Positions 11,141 through 22,293 of a DNA stretch of 64,000 nt are shown one piece after another. The position numbers and the translations under genes are program-made. The notes below the pieces were generated by a model. The model was not told the origin of the DNA, did not search any database, and saw only the letters and a program-made list of their open reading frames with translations. The DNA is from Collimonas pratensis (GTDB taxonomy: Bacteria; Pseudomonadota; Gammaproteobacteria; Burkholderiales; Burkholderiaceae_D), in assembly GCF_001584185.1 (NCBI RefSeq), contig NZ_CP013234.1:3906001-3970000 (forward strand), read 5' to 3'. The stretch's first letter is position 1; each line of letters begins with the position of its first letter.

Positions 11141-11995
11141 TCAACCGAAATTGCTTTCGATAAAGCCATTTTTTTTGACGACCCGGTCCAGGTCTATCAT
11201 GGTCGACAACAATTCTTTGATGCGTCCCAGCGGCACCGCGTTGGGGCCGTCCGATTTGGCTTCCGCCGGATTCGGATGGGTTTCCATGAATACGCCCGAG
11301 ACGCCGACGGCGATCGCGGCACGCGCCAGCACCGGCACGAACTCGCGCTGGCCGCCGGAAGTGCTGCCCTGGCCGCCCGGCAATTGCACCGAGTGGGTGG
11401 CGTCGAACACTACCGGGCAACCGGTTTCGCGCATGATCGCCAGCGAGCGCATGTCGGACACCAGGTTGTTGTAGCCGAACGAGGCGCCGCGTTCGCAGGC
11501 CATGAAATTATCTTCGTCCAGGCCAGCTTCGCGCGCCGCGGCGCGGGCCTTGGCGATGACGTTGATCATGTCGTGCGGCGCCAGGAACTGGCCCTTCTTG
11601 ATATTCACCGGTTTGCCGGACTGCGCGCAAGCGTTGATGAAATCGGTCTGGCGGCAGAGGAAAGCCGGTGTCTGCAAGACGTCGACCACCGCTGCCACCG
11701 GCTTGATTTCATAGATTTCATGAATATCGGTCAGCACCGGCACGCCGATTTGCGCTTTGACTTCCGCCAGGATTTCCAGCCCTTTGTCCATGCCGAGGCC
11801 GCGGAACGACGAACCGGATGAGCGGTTCGCCTTGTCGAACGACGATTTGTAGATGAAATTGATGCCCAGCTCGCTGGTGATCTCTTTCAATTTGCCGGCG
11901 GTATCGAGCGCCATCTGACGCGATTCGATCACGCAAGGGCCTGCGATCAGGAAAAACGGCTGATCCAGGCCGATGTCAAAGCCACAAAGTTTCAT
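11141..11995 (-). CDS. kdsA: 3-deoxy-8-phosphooctulonate (KDO-8-P) synthase
   Basis: Condenses phosphoenolpyruvate with arabinose 5-phosphate for lipopolysaccharide KDO synthesis. The 284-residue TIM-barrel has [10 protein letters not shown] (about 16-25), [12 protein letters not shown] (about 50-61), VLTDIHE and FLCRQTDF, and the C-terminal VFMETHPNP metal-binding region. Length is typical. It is in the pyrG-kdsA-eno cluster on this strand; a REP-like pair separates it from pyrG. Confidence 0.97.
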   Translation of the reverse strand: MKLCGFDIGLDQPFFLIAGPCVIESRQMALDTAGKLKEITSELGINFIYKSSFDKANRSSGSSFRGLGMDKGLEILAEVKAQIGVPVLTDIHEIYEIKPVAAVVDVLQTPAFLCRQTDFINACAQSGKPVNIKKGQFLAPHDMINVIAKARAAAREAGLDEDNFMACERGASFGYNNLVSDMRSLAIMRETGCPVVFDATHSVQLPGGQGSTSGGQREFVPVLARAAIAVGVSGVFMETHPNPAEAKSDGPNAVPLGRIKELLSTMIDLDRVVKKNGFIESNFG

Positions 11996-12028
11996 GTTCT
12001 TTCCTTACTATGCCTCTAAAGAGAGCCT

Positions 12029-12105
12029 GTCATCCCCGCGAACGCGGGGATCCATTTTCGTAATTGCAGCCGGTAACTTGGATTCCCGCGTTCGCGGGAA
12101 TGACA
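12029..12105. repeat. REP-like inverted pair of palindromes between pyrG and kdsA
   Basis: Two palindromic units, TCCCCGCGAACGCGGGGA (12033-12050) and TTCCCGCGTTCGCGGGAA (12082-12099), are flanked by GTCAT/ATGAC and TCCA/TGGA in opposite orientation. This is the layout of a BIME-like repetitive extragenic pair. Confidence 0.85.
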
Positions 12106-12118
12106 ACTTACTCATTTT

Positions 12119-13813
<1,695 letters not shown>

Positions 13814-14037
13814 TCAAACAGCGCCCCCGGCAGCCGCCGGTGCGCGGAAAAATACTGCCTGTTGTGTTTCGCCATCGGCAAGCGGCCGGCGGCCGGGCTG
13901 CATGAAATTGCGCTTCATGTAATAATTCCCGGCTTCGGCCCCGGCCTATAGCTCTCTCCCTATTTTCCCCATCTGGACTTGCCTATCTTGCCTCTCCTCC
14001 AATCACGTGTTGCGCCGATGCCGCGCGTTCTGCCCTT

Positions 14038-15465
14038 ATGAGCCAGCTGTTCGGCGATATGCCGGAAGACGACGGCCTGCCCGGCGCGGCGCGGCGGGTC
14101 GCCATCATCGTCATGATCCTGGGCACCAGCATGACCGTGCTGGACGGCTCCATCGTCAATGTCGCGCTGCCGATGATCGCCCGCAGCCTGAATGTCGATC
14201 CGGCCGCCGCAGTCTGGATTGCCAATGCTTACATCCTGGCCGGCGCCATGACCATGGTGGCGTTCGCTTCGATCGGCGAAGTGTTTGGCTTCCGCCGGCT
14301 ATACATGAGCGGCATCCTGGTGTTCACCCTGGCGTCGCTGGGCTGCGCCCTGGCGCCGTCGCTGGCGGTGCTCAACGGCATGCGCTTCCTGCAGGGCCTG
14401 GGCGGCGCTGCCGCCATGAGCATCGGACCGGCCTTGTACCGCAACATTTTCCCGACCCGGCTGCTAGGCACGGCGCTCGGCGTCAATGCACTGGTGGTAG
14501 CCTCCTCCACGGCCGCCGGGCCGGCCATCGGCGGCCTGATGCTGTCGGTGCTGAGCTGGCCCTGGCTGTTTGCCGTCAACGTGCCGATCGGGATTGTTAC
14601 CTTGCTCCTGGCACGGCGCGTACTGCCGCGCGATCCCGGCCGCGGCGGCAAGTTCGACGCCACTGGCGCGCTGCTGTCGGCAGTCGCCCTCGGCACTTTC
14701 GTGATGGCGGTGGACGGTTTGTCACGCCACGACAGCTGGAGCAAGGAACTGCTGTTAGGCGGCACAGCATTGATCGCGATCATTCTGTTTATTATCCGAC
14801 AACGAAAATATTCGGCGCCGCTGCTGCCACTTGATATTTTTGCATCGCCGCGCTTTTCGATGGCCGTCGCCACCTCGCTCTGCTCCTTCGTCGGCCAGGG
14901 CATTGCCTTTATTGCATTGCCTTTCCTGTTCCAGGGCGCCTACGGCTTCACGCCACTGCTCTCCGCCGCCCTCTTTACTCCCTGGCCGGTGGCGATCGCC
15001 ATCACGGCGCCGATTGCCGGCCGCCTGGCCGACCGCTACTCGGCGGCGTTGCTGTCAACTTGCGGCTTGCTGGTGCTGACCACCGGCCTGGCGCTGCTGG
15101 CTTGCCTCGGCGAACACGCTTCCATCCCGGATATTTTATGGCGCGCGTTCGTCTGCGGACTCGGCTTCGGCTTCTTCCAAAGCCCCAACAACCGCGAAAT
15201 GCTGAGCAACGCACCGCGCGCCCGCAGCGGCACCGCCTCCGGCGTACTCGCGATTGCCCGCACCTTCGGCCAGTCGCTGGGCGCAGCGCTGGTTGCCGTG
15301 GTGCTGGCCGCTACCAGCATCGCCCAGGCCAGCGCCGATACTGCGCAGCTAGACGCTAGCGCAGTGCATTTGTCGCTCTGGCTTGCTGCAAGTGCAACCT
15401 TGCTTGCCACCATCATCAGCGCCTTGCGCATCCGCCACGGGCGGGTGCAAGAAACCTCCGTATAG
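14038..15465 (+). CDS. MFS multidrug exporter, DHA2 (14-TM) family
   Basis: A 475-residue inner-membrane drug/proton antiporter of the EmrB/QacA group. Motif D-like GTSMTVLDGSIVNVALP lies at about residues 30-46 (motif D1, LDxTIVNVALP), followed by many hydrophobic helices and SAAGP-type motif C (AVVASSTAAGPAIGGLML, core STAAGPAIGG). Substrate cannot be read from sequence. It lies just before an RND efflux operon on the same strand, but a putative operator sits between them, so it need not be co-transcribed. Confidence 0.9.
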   Translation: MSQLFGDMPEDDGLPGAARRVAIIVMILGTSMTVLDGSIVNVALPMIARSLNVDPAAAVWIANAYILAGAMTMVAFASIGEVFGFRRLYMSGILVFTLASLGCALAPSLAVLNGMRFLQGLGGAAAMSIGPALYRNIFPTRLLGTALGVNALVVASSTAAGPAIGGLMLSVLSWPWLFAVNVPIGIVTLLLARRVLPRDPGRGGKFDATGALLSAVALGTFVMAVDGLSRHDSWSKELLLGGTALIAIILFIIRQRKYSAPLLPLDIFASPRFSMAVATSLCSFVGQGIAFIALPFLFQGAYGFTPLLSAALFTPWPVAIAITAPIAGRLADRYSAALLSTCGLLVLTTGLALLACLGEHASIPDILWRAFVCGLGFGFFQSPNNREMLSNAPRARSGTASGVLAIARTFGQSLGAALVAVVLAATSIAQASADTAQLDASAVHLSLWLAASATLLATIISALRIRHGRVQETSV

Positions 15466-15494
15466 AGGATTGCCGGCCCCACTCTGTCTGAAAC

Positions 15495-15508
15495 TGACAG
15501 AATTGTCA
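15495..15508. promoter_or_regulatory. CusR/CopR-type operator before the RND efflux operon
   Basis: TGACAGAATTGTCA is a near-perfect palindrome and matches the metal-responsive CusR/CopR box form TGACAANNTTGTCA with one change. Further half-sites (CTGTC at 15484, GACAG at 15516) surround it. The downstream two-component regulator of the same family is the obvious candidate to bind it; this is inference from the known box. Confidence 0.6.
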
Positions 15509-15652
15509 TATTAGCGACAGCATCAGGTACCGCAGCAGGATTTAAAGTGTCTTCACACTGCCCGATGCCGCGTGCGGCGCGAAATTCATTTCTCGCCGCA
15601 GGCTGCCCGGACGTTTCCATCCGATGTTCCGAACGTCAGCCTAATCAGACTC

Positions 15653-17140
15653 ATGAATTTCTCACCCCCCTCAGGAAATCTCCCCGGCGCCATTCTGGCT
15701 GCCGCGGTAGCGCTAGCATTGGCCGGCTGCGCGGTCGGTCCAGACTACGTACGCCCAACCATGGATGTGCCCGCCCACTATAAAGAAAGCGGGCCGTGGA
15801 AACAGGCCGAGCCGAAGCAGATCGACAGCAATCACAACTGGTGGGAAGCATATGGCGACGCTACCTTGAATACGCTGATGCAGCAAGCCAACCAGGCTAA
15901 CCAGAATATCGCCCAGGCGGAAGCCCAGTATCGCCAGGCGCGTGCCGCCGCCGATGCCGCGCGCGCCGGCTTCTGGCCGACCGTCGGCGCCAGCGCCGGC
16001 ACCGGGCGGGCACGCACCAACACCAATGGCAGCAACCTCGGCAACAGCTATACGGTCGGCCTCCAGGGCAGCTGGGAACCGGACGTCTGGGGCAGCGTTC
16101 GGCGCTCGGTCGAAGCCGGCGACGCCGGCACCCAGGCCAGCGCGGCCAACCTGGCGGCAGCGCGCCTCAGTATCCAGGCCACGCTGGCGCAGGACTACCT
16201 GCAATTGCGCGTCACCGATCTGCTGAAAGATTTGTACGCGCGCACTACCGCGGCCTATGCCCGCTCGCTCAAGCTGACGCAAAGCCAGTATGCCGTCGGC
16301 GTCGCGCTGCGCTCGGATGTGGCGCTGGCGGAAAGCCAATTGAAGACTGCCGAGGCGCAAGCCATCGACCTGCAGGCGCAACGCAGCCAGCTGGAACACG
16401 CCATCGCCATCCTGACTGGCCAGGCGCCGGCCGGATTCACGCTGGCGGCAGCACCGGCCGATCCGCAAATGGCGGCCAAGATGCAAGCCAACTTGCCGGC
16501 GATCCCGGCCGGGCTGCCGTCGGATTTGCTGGAACGGCGGCCTGACATCGCTAACGCTGAACGCAACGTGGCGGTGGCGAACGCCAATATCGGCGTTGCC
16601 AAGGCCGCTTATTTCCCGGCGCTGACGCTGAGCGCCAGTGGCGGCTTCAACAGCGCCAGCCTGGCGCAATGGTTCGATACGCCAAGCCGGGTCTGGTCGC
16701 TCGGCGCCGCGCTGGCCGGGACGATTTTCGACGGCGGCCTGCGCCGCGCCCATACCGCGCAGGCGGTGGCCGTGTATGACGCAGCGGTCGCCCAATATAA
16801 GCAAACCGTACTGGGCGGCTTCCAGGAAGTCGAAGACAACCTAGCGACGCTGAACGTGCTGGACCAGGAATCGGTGGCCCAAGGCCAGGCCGTGAAAGCC
16901 TCGCAACTGGCTGAACAGCTGGCGCTCAGCCAGTACCGCGCCGGTACTGCTACCTACCTGACAGTAGTCACAGCACAGACACTGGCGCTGAGCAACGAAC
17001 GCACGCTGGTGCAGCTGGTAGGACGCCAGCTGGTCGCCAGCGTGGCGCTGGTCAAGGCGGTCGGCGGCGGCTGGGATGCGTCTCAGCTCAGCCAGCCTGA
17101 CAACGCCGCGCAAGCAAAGAACAACAATACCGCCAATTAA
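15653..17140 (+). CDS. RND efflux outer-membrane lipoprotein (NodT/OprM family)
   Basis: Outer-membrane channel of a tripartite efflux pump. The ATG at 15653 gives 495 residues with a lipoprotein signal peptide ending in LALAGC (Cys about 24), then the family start AVGPDYVRP. Two OEP repeats are visible, each with the LDYLQLRVTD / SRVWSLGAAL type strand-helix pattern; LLERRPDIANAERNVAVANANIGVAKAAYFP is the conserved C-terminal motif (core ERRPDIANAERNV). An extra 27 residues upstream would hide the signal peptide. It is first of three pump genes; the adaptor begins 17 bp later. Confidence 0.93.
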   Translation: MNFSPPSGNLPGAILAAAVALALAGCAVGPDYVRPTMDVPAHYKESGPWKQAEPKQIDSNHNWWEAYGDATLNTLMQQANQANQNIAQAEAQYRQARAAADAARAGFWPTVGASAGTGRARTNTNGSNLGNSYTVGLQGSWEPDVWGSVRRSVEAGDAGTQASAANLAAARLSIQATLAQDYLQLRVTDLLKDLYARTTAAYARSLKLTQSQYAVGVALRSDVALAESQLKTAEAQAIDLQAQRSQLEHAIAILTGQAPAGFTLAAAPADPQMAAKMQANLPAIPAGLPSDLLERRPDIANAERNVAVANANIGVAKAAYFPALTLSASGGFNSASLAQWFDTPSRVWSLGAALAGTIFDGGLRRAHTAQAVAVYDAAVAQYKQTVLGGFQEVEDNLATLNVLDQESVAQGQAVKASQLAEQLALSQYRAGTATYLTVVTAQTLALSNERTLVQLVGRQLVASVALVKAVGGGWDASQLSQPDNAAQAKNNNTAN

Positions 17141-17157
17141 TTTTCCGAGCCGACAAC

Positions 17158-18366
17158 ATGACCACACTTTCCAAAACCCGTTCCACGCTGCTGATCACTG
17201 CCGCGATACTGGTCCTGATCGGCGCTGCCGGCTGGAGCCTGAGCCACAAGGCTGACGCTGCCGCACCGCCCGCTGCCGCCGCCAATGCCGTCTCGGTGAG
17301 CACCACCACCGTGAAGCAGCAGGATATGCCGATGTACCTGACCGGCGTCGGCACCGTCACCTCGAATGCCAGCGTGACGGTCAAGGCGCGCATCGACGGC
17401 CAGCTCGACAAGGTCGGCTTCGTCGAAGGACAAGATGTGAAAGCCGGCCAGTTGCTGGCGCAGCTCGACCCGCGCACTTTGCAAGCGCAGCTGGAGCAAG
17501 CCATCGCGCAAAAAGCCAAGGACCAGGCGACCCTGGTCAACGCCAGATTGGATCTGCAACGCTACACCACGCTGGTGCAGCAAGACGCCGCCACCCAACA
17601 AACGCTGGACACGCAAAAGGCCTTGGTCAACCAGCTGCAAGCCTCGGTGCAATCCGACGACGCGCAGATCAACTACGCCAAGGTGCAGCTCAGCTTTACC
17701 AGCATCCTGGCGCCGATCAGCGGCCGCGTCGGCGCCCGCCTGGTCGACCCTGGCAATATTGTCCACGCCGCCGATACCAACGGCCTGGTGGTGATCAATC
17801 AGATCGATCCGATCGCGGTGGTGTTCACGCTGCCGGAAGAAAGCTTCCAGAGCATCAACAACGCCCTGCACGGCAGCCAGAAGCCGCTCAGCGTGCAGAC
17901 CTTTCCGCGCAACAGCGACACCATGCTTTCCCAAGGCAACCTGACGCTGCTCAACAACCAGATCGACACCACCAGCGGCACGGTGCAGCTGAAAGGCATA
18001 TTCCAGAATCCCTCGCATGTACTGTGGCCGGGACAATACGTCAACGTGCGGCTGGTGCTGGGCGACCGTAAACAGGCGCTGACGGTGCCGGCGGCGGCAG
18101 TACAGCGCAGCCAGGACGGCACTTACGCGTATGTCATCAAAGCCGATGGCACGGCGCAGATCCAGACCATCCAGGTCGCCAATATCCAGGACGGCATCGC
18201 CGTCATCGACAAGGGTCTGAGTGCGGGACAACGGGTAGTGGTCGACGGCCAGTACAAACTCAAGCCAGGCATCAAGGTAGTTGAGGATACGTCTGCAGCC
18301 GGCAACGCAGCAGTCAATGCTTCCAGTGCAGCCGCCAAGACAAGCGCCCCGGGAGCAGGCAAGTGA
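17158..18366 (+). CDS. RND efflux periplasmic adaptor (MdtA-like)
   Basis: Membrane-fusion protein linking the inner-membrane pump to the outer-membrane channel. The 402-residue product has an N-terminal membrane anchor (about 11-28), a barrel-sandwich start (VKARIDGQLDKVGFVEGQDVKAGQLLAQLD, core DGQLDKVGFVEGQDVKAG), a helical hairpin rich in Gln/Asp (about 100-170) and the returning lipoyl half at TSILAPISGRVGARLVDPG (about 180-198). The stop overlaps the GTG of the pump gene by 4 bp. Closest named family is MdtA/MuxA. Confidence 0.93.
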   Translation: MTTLSKTRSTLLITAAILVLIGAAGWSLSHKADAAAPPAAAANAVSVSTTTVKQQDMPMYLTGVGTVTSNASVTVKARIDGQLDKVGFVEGQDVKAGQLLAQLDPRTLQAQLEQAIAQKAKDQATLVNARLDLQRYTTLVQQDAATQQTLDTQKALVNQLQASVQSDDAQINYAKVQLSFTSILAPISGRVGARLVDPGNIVHAADTNGLVVINQIDPIAVVFTLPEESFQSINNALHGSQKPLSVQTFPRNSDTMLSQGNLTLLNNQIDTTSGTVQLKGIFQNPSHVLWPGQYVNVRLVLGDRKQALTVPAAAVQRSQDGTYAYVIKADGTAQIQTIQVANIQDGIAVIDKGLSAGQRVVVDGQYKLKPGIKVVEDTSAAGNAAVNASSAAAKTSAPGAGK

Positions 18367-21300
18367 GCATTTCCGCCAATTTCATCAAACGCCCTATCGG
18401 CACTACCCTGCTCGCCATCGCGATTTTCCTAGTGGGCGCCGCGGTGTGGCCCTTGCTGCCGGTGGCGCCGCTGCCGCAAGTCGATTTCCCAACCATCCAG
18501 GTATCCGCCAACCTGCCGGGCGGCAGTCCGGAAACCATGGCGTCGAGCGTAGCGCAGCCGCTGGAGCGGCAGTTCTCGCTGATTGCCGGCTTGTCGCAAA
18601 TGACCTCCAGCAGCTCGCTCGGCTCCACACAGATCACGCTGCAGTTTGACCTCAACCGCAACATCGATGCCGCCGCGCTCGATGTCCAGGCAGCGATTAC
18701 CGCCGCCAGCGGCCAGTTGCCAGCCAACCTGCCGAGTCCGCCGACGTTCCGCAAGGTCAACCCGGCCGATTCGCCGATCCTGGTGATCGCGGTGCAATCG
18801 GATGCCTTGCCGCTGATCCGGGTGAATGATTTTGCCGACAACATCCTGGCGCAGCAGATCTCGCAGATTCCCGGCGTTGGCCTGGTGAATATCGGCGGCG
18901 TGCAGAAGCCGTCGGTGCGGATCCAGGTCGATCCGACCAAGCTGACGGCGCTAGGCATGAACCTGGAAGATATCCGGGGCGTGATCGCCAACACCACCGT
19001 CAATCAGCCAAAAGGCACGGTCGACGGCGTCAAGCAAAGCTTCACCGTGTATACCAATGACCAGCTGCTGAGCGCAGAACCATGGAACGACATGGTGCTG
19101 GCCTACAAGAACGGTGCGCCGATCCGCGTGCGCGACATCGGCGTCGCCGTCGATGCCGCGGAAAATGTCAAGGTCGCCGGCTGGGCCTACGCCGGCGCCG
19201 CGGCGCCGGCCGGCAACACCATCATCAACGGCCGTTCGATCGTGCTGGCAGTGACCAAGCAGCCGGGCGCCAACGTCATCGAAACCGTGGACCGCATCAA
19301 GGCCGCCATGCCGCGCCTGCAGGCTGCAATCCCGCCGACCGTGCATATCAACACCCTGATCGACCGCACCCAGACCATCCGCGCTTCAGTGGCCGACGTC
19401 GAATTCACGCTGGTGCTGACCATCGCCCTGGTGGTGCTGGTGATCTTCCTGTTCCTGCGCAACGTGCCGGCCACCCTGATCCCTAGCGTGACGGTGCCGC
19501 TGGCGCTGCTCGGCACCGCCGGCGTCATGTATCTGCTCGGCTTCAGCCTGGACAACCTGTCGCTCATGGCCCTTACCATCGCGGTCGGCTTCGTGGTCGA
19601 CGACGCCATCGTCATGCTGGAAAACATCTACCGCTACGTGGAAGAAGGCATGACGCCGATGGAAGCGGCCTACAAGGGCGCCGGCGAAATCGGCTTCACC
19701 ATCATTTCGATCTCGGTGTCGCTGGTGGCCGTGTTCATCCCGCTGCTGCTGATGGGCGGCATCGTCGGCCGCCTGTTCCGTGAATTTGCGATTACCGTGA
19801 CGCTGACGATTGCGGTCTCGGTGGTGATTTCGCTGACGCTGACGCCGATGCTCTGCTCGCGCTTCCTGAAACCGCATTCGGCCGAATCGCATGGCCGCAT
19901 GTACCAGATGTTCGAGCGCGGTTTCGACGCCATGCTGAACGGCTACAAGCGCGGCTTGAACGTGGTATTGCGGCATCAGTTCATTACCTTGATGGTATTC
20001 TTCGCCACCATGGCGGCCACCGTGGTGCTGTTCATCGTGATTCCAAAAGGCTTCTTCCCGCAGCAGGACACCGGTTTCGTCTACGGCTTTGCCGAATCGG
20101 CGCAAGACTCGTCGTTCACTGCGATGAACAAGCACATGCTGGCGCTGGCCGACATCGTGCGCAAGGATCCGGATGTCACCGGCTTCGGCATGAGCGGCGG
20201 CCAGAACACCTTCAATACAGGCAATTTCTTCATCAGCCTGAAACCGAAAGACGAAGGACGCACCGCCAGCGCCGACGAAGTGATCACCCGCCTACGGCCG
20301 CAGCTGGCCAAGGTGCAGGGCGTTAACCTGTTCCTCCAGGCGGGCCAGGATATCAACGTCGGCGGCCGTCTCTCGCGTACCCAGTATCAGTACACCTTGA
20401 CCGATTCCAACCTGGATGAGCTGAACGTCTGGGCGCCGAAACTGATGACCCGCTTCCGCCAGCTGCCGCAACTGACCGACGTTGCCTCCGACCAGCAGAA
20501 TGCCGCGGCATCCGCCAGCCTGACCATCGACCGTGCGCGCGCTTCCAGTTTCGGCATCACGCCGGCGCTGATCGACGCCACGATCTACGATGCCATCGGC
20601 CAGCGCCAGGTAGCCCAGTACTTCACGCAGATCAACAGCTACCACGTGATCCTGGAAGTGACGCCCAAGCTGCAGCAGAACCCCGACCTGTTCAGCAAGC
20701 TTTATCTGACCTCCCCCGTGACCGGCCAGCAAGTGCCGCTGTCGACCTTCGTCACCATCGATACCAACAAGACTTCCTATTTGTCGATCAGCCATCAGGG
20801 CCAGTTCCCGGCGGTGACGATTTCCTTCAACCTGGCGCCTGGCGTGGCGCTGGGCGAAGCAGTCGACGCCATCAACAAGGCGCAGACCCAGATGGGTATC
20901 CCGCCGACCCTGACCGGCGCCTTCCAGGGCACGGCCAAGGCCTTCGGCGACTCGCTGTCGTCGCAGCCTTACCTGATCGCCGCCGCTCTGGTTGCGGTGT
21001 ATATCGTGCTCGGCCTGCTGTATGAAAGCTACATTCATCCGCTGACGATCTTGTCGACCCTGCCTTCGGCCGGGGTCGGCGCCCTGCTGATCCTGATGAT
21101 GGGCGGCTATGACCTGAGCGTGATTGCGTTGATCGGCATCATCCTGCTGATCGGCATCGTCAAGAAAAACGGCATCATGATGATCGACTTTGCCCTGACG
21201 GCCGAGCGACAGCACGGCATGAAACCGGAAGAAGCAATCTACCAGGCTTGTCTGTTGCGCTTCCGGCCGATCATGATGACTACCATGTGCGCGCTCCTGA

Positions 21301-21512
21301 GCGGCTTGCCGCTGATGCTGGGGCATGGCGCCGGTTCGGAACTGCGCCGTCCGCTGGGTTACGCCATGGTCGGCGGCCTGATCCTGTCGCAAGCGCTGAC
21401 CCTGTTCACCACGCCGGTAGTCTACCTGTACCTGGACCGCGCCCACTATTGGTATGAGCGCCGCAAGGAGGCGCGGCAGGCGCGCAAGGCGGCGCGTAAG
21501 GCCGCGGCGTGA
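18363..21512 (+). CDS. RND multidrug efflux permease (MdtB/MdtC-like, HAE1)
   Basis: Proton-driven inner-membrane pump of 1049 residues, full length. It starts with a GTG overlapping the adaptor stop. Visible landmarks: N-terminal FIKRPIGTTLLAIAIFLVGA (TM1), VAPLPQVDFPTIQVSANLPG, the TM4 proton-relay segment TIAVGFVVDDAIVMLENI (two adjacent Asp, about residue 405) and the repeat in the second half (GIVKKNGIMMIDFAL). Similarity is to MdtB/MdtC/MuxB pumps, but there is one permease only, whereas MdtABC has two. The substrate is not predictable; the HAE1-type TM4 argues for drugs rather than metal ions. Confidence 0.93.
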   Translation: MSISANFIKRPIGTTLLAIAIFLVGAAVWPLLPVAPLPQVDFPTIQVSANLPGGSPETMASSVAQPLERQFSLIAGLSQMTSSSSLGSTQITLQFDLNRNIDAAALDVQAAITAASGQLPANLPSPPTFRKVNPADSPILVIAVQSDALPLIRVNDFADNILAQQISQIPGVGLVNIGGVQKPSVRIQVDPTKLTALGMNLEDIRGVIANTTVNQPKGTVDGVKQSFTVYTNDQLLSAEPWNDMVLAYKNGAPIRVRDIGVAVDAAENVKVAGWAYAGAAAPAGNTIINGRSIVLAVTKQPGANVIETVDRIKAAMPRLQAAIPPTVHINTLIDRTQTIRASVADVEFTLVLTIALVVLVIFLFLRNVPATLIPSVTVPLALLGTAGVMYLLGFSLDNLSLMALTIAVGFVVDDAIVMLENIYRYVEEGMTPMEAAYKGAGEIGFTIISISVSLVAVFIPLLLMGGIVGRLFREFAITVTLTIAVSVVISLTLTPMLCSRFLKPHSAESHGRMYQMFERGFDAMLNGYKRGLNVVLRHQFITLMVFFATMAATVVLFIVIPKGFFPQQDTGFVYGFAESAQDSSFTAMNKHMLALADIVRKDPDVTGFGMSGGQNTFNTGNFFISLKPKDEGRTASADEVITRLRPQLAKVQGVNLFLQAGQDINVGGRLSRTQYQYTLTDSNLDELNVWAPKLMTRFRQLPQLTDVASDQQNAAASASLTIDRARASSFGITPALIDATIYDAIGQRQVAQYFTQINSYHVILEVTPKLQQNPDLFSKLYLTSPVTGQQVPLSTFVTIDTNKTSYLSISHQGQFPAVTISFNLAPGVALGEAVDAINKAQTQMGIPPTLTGAFQGTAKAFGDSLSSQPYLIAAALVAVYIVLGLLYESYIHPLTILSTLPSAGVGALLILMMGGYDLSVIALIGIILLIGIVKKNGIMMIDFALTAERQHGMKPEEAIYQACLLRFRPIMMTTMCALLSGLPLMLGHGAGSELRRPLGYAMVGGLILSQALTLFTTPVVYLYLDRAHYWYERRKEARQARKAARKAAA

Positions 21513-21527
21513 TAGATTCAAAGTATT

Positions 21528-21556
21528 GTAGGGTGGGCACATCGTGCCCACCCTAC
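21528..21556. repeat. Palindromic intergenic element (GTAGGGTGGGCA type), short copy
   Basis: GTAGGGTGGGCAC (21528-21540) and GTGCCCACCCTAC (21544-21556) are a perfect 13-bp inverted repeat with a 3-bp loop. It matches the outer arms of the element at 9598-9666 and lies between the RND pump gene and the response regulator gene. Confidence 0.9.
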
Positions 21557-21579
21557 GCTAGCCAGGAGACAAGCCATAC

Positions 21580-22293
21580 ATGAAAATCCTGATCGTCGAA
21601 GATGAACTGAAGACCGCCGACTATCTATGCAAGGGACTGACCGAGCAGGGCTGTGCGGTGGATGTCGCCCATGACGGCATTGACGGCCAGCACATGGCCT
21701 TGCAGTACGATTACGATGTGATCGTGCTGGACGTCATGCTGCCCGGCGTCGATGGCTTTTCAGTCTTGCATGCACTGCGCGAAATCAAGCAGACCCCGGT
21801 CATCATGCTGACCGCGCGCGACCGCGTGGAAGACCGTATCAAAGGTTTGCAGGGCGGCGCTGACGATTACCTGGTCAAGCCGTTTTCATTCCTCGAACTG
21901 CTGGCGCGGCTGCAGGCGCTGACCCGGCGCGGCCGAGCGCTGGAGCCGGCGCAACTGCGCATCGCCGATTTGCAAATCGACCTGATCAGCCGCAAAGCCT
22001 ACCGCGCCAATGTCCGCATCGATCTCACCGCCAAGGAGTTTTCCCTGCTGGCCGTGCTGGCGCGGCGGCAAGGCGAAATCCTGTCGAAGACGGCGATCGC
22101 CGAACTGGTGTGGGACATGAATTTCGACAGCAACACGAATGTGGTCGAAGTCGCCATCAAGCGTTTGCGCGCCAAGATCGACGCGCCGTTCAGCCTCAAG
22201 CTGCTGCATACCATACGCGGCATGGGCTATGTGCTGGAACCGCGCGAGCCGCGCGAAGCGCACGAAGCGCAGCATCATGAAAGCAGCGAATGA
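21580..22293 (+). CDS. OmpR-family response regulator (CusR/IrlR-like)
   Basis: Two-component DNA-binding regulator, 237 residues. The receiver domain has acidic residues EDE (9-11) and the phosphoacceptor Asp in VIVLDVMLPGVDGF (about residue 51), Thr in MLTARD and Lys in DDYLVKPFSF. The winged-helix output domain ends with TIRGMGYVLEPR. The 4-bp overlap with the kinase gene pairs them. Similar regulators respond to Cu/Ag or other heavy metals; here the matching box before the RND operon suggests the pump is a target. Confidence 0.93.
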   Translation: MKILIVEDELKTADYLCKGLTEQGCAVDVAHDGIDGQHMALQYDYDVIVLDVMLPGVDGFSVLHALREIKQTPVIMLTARDRVEDRIKGLQGGADDYLVKPFSFLELLARLQALTRRGRALEPAQLRIADLQIDLISRKAYRANVRIDLTAKEFSLLAVLARRQGEILSKTAIAELVWDMNFDSNTNVVEVAIKRLRAKIDAPFSLKLLHTIRGMGYVLEPREPREAHEAQHHESSE

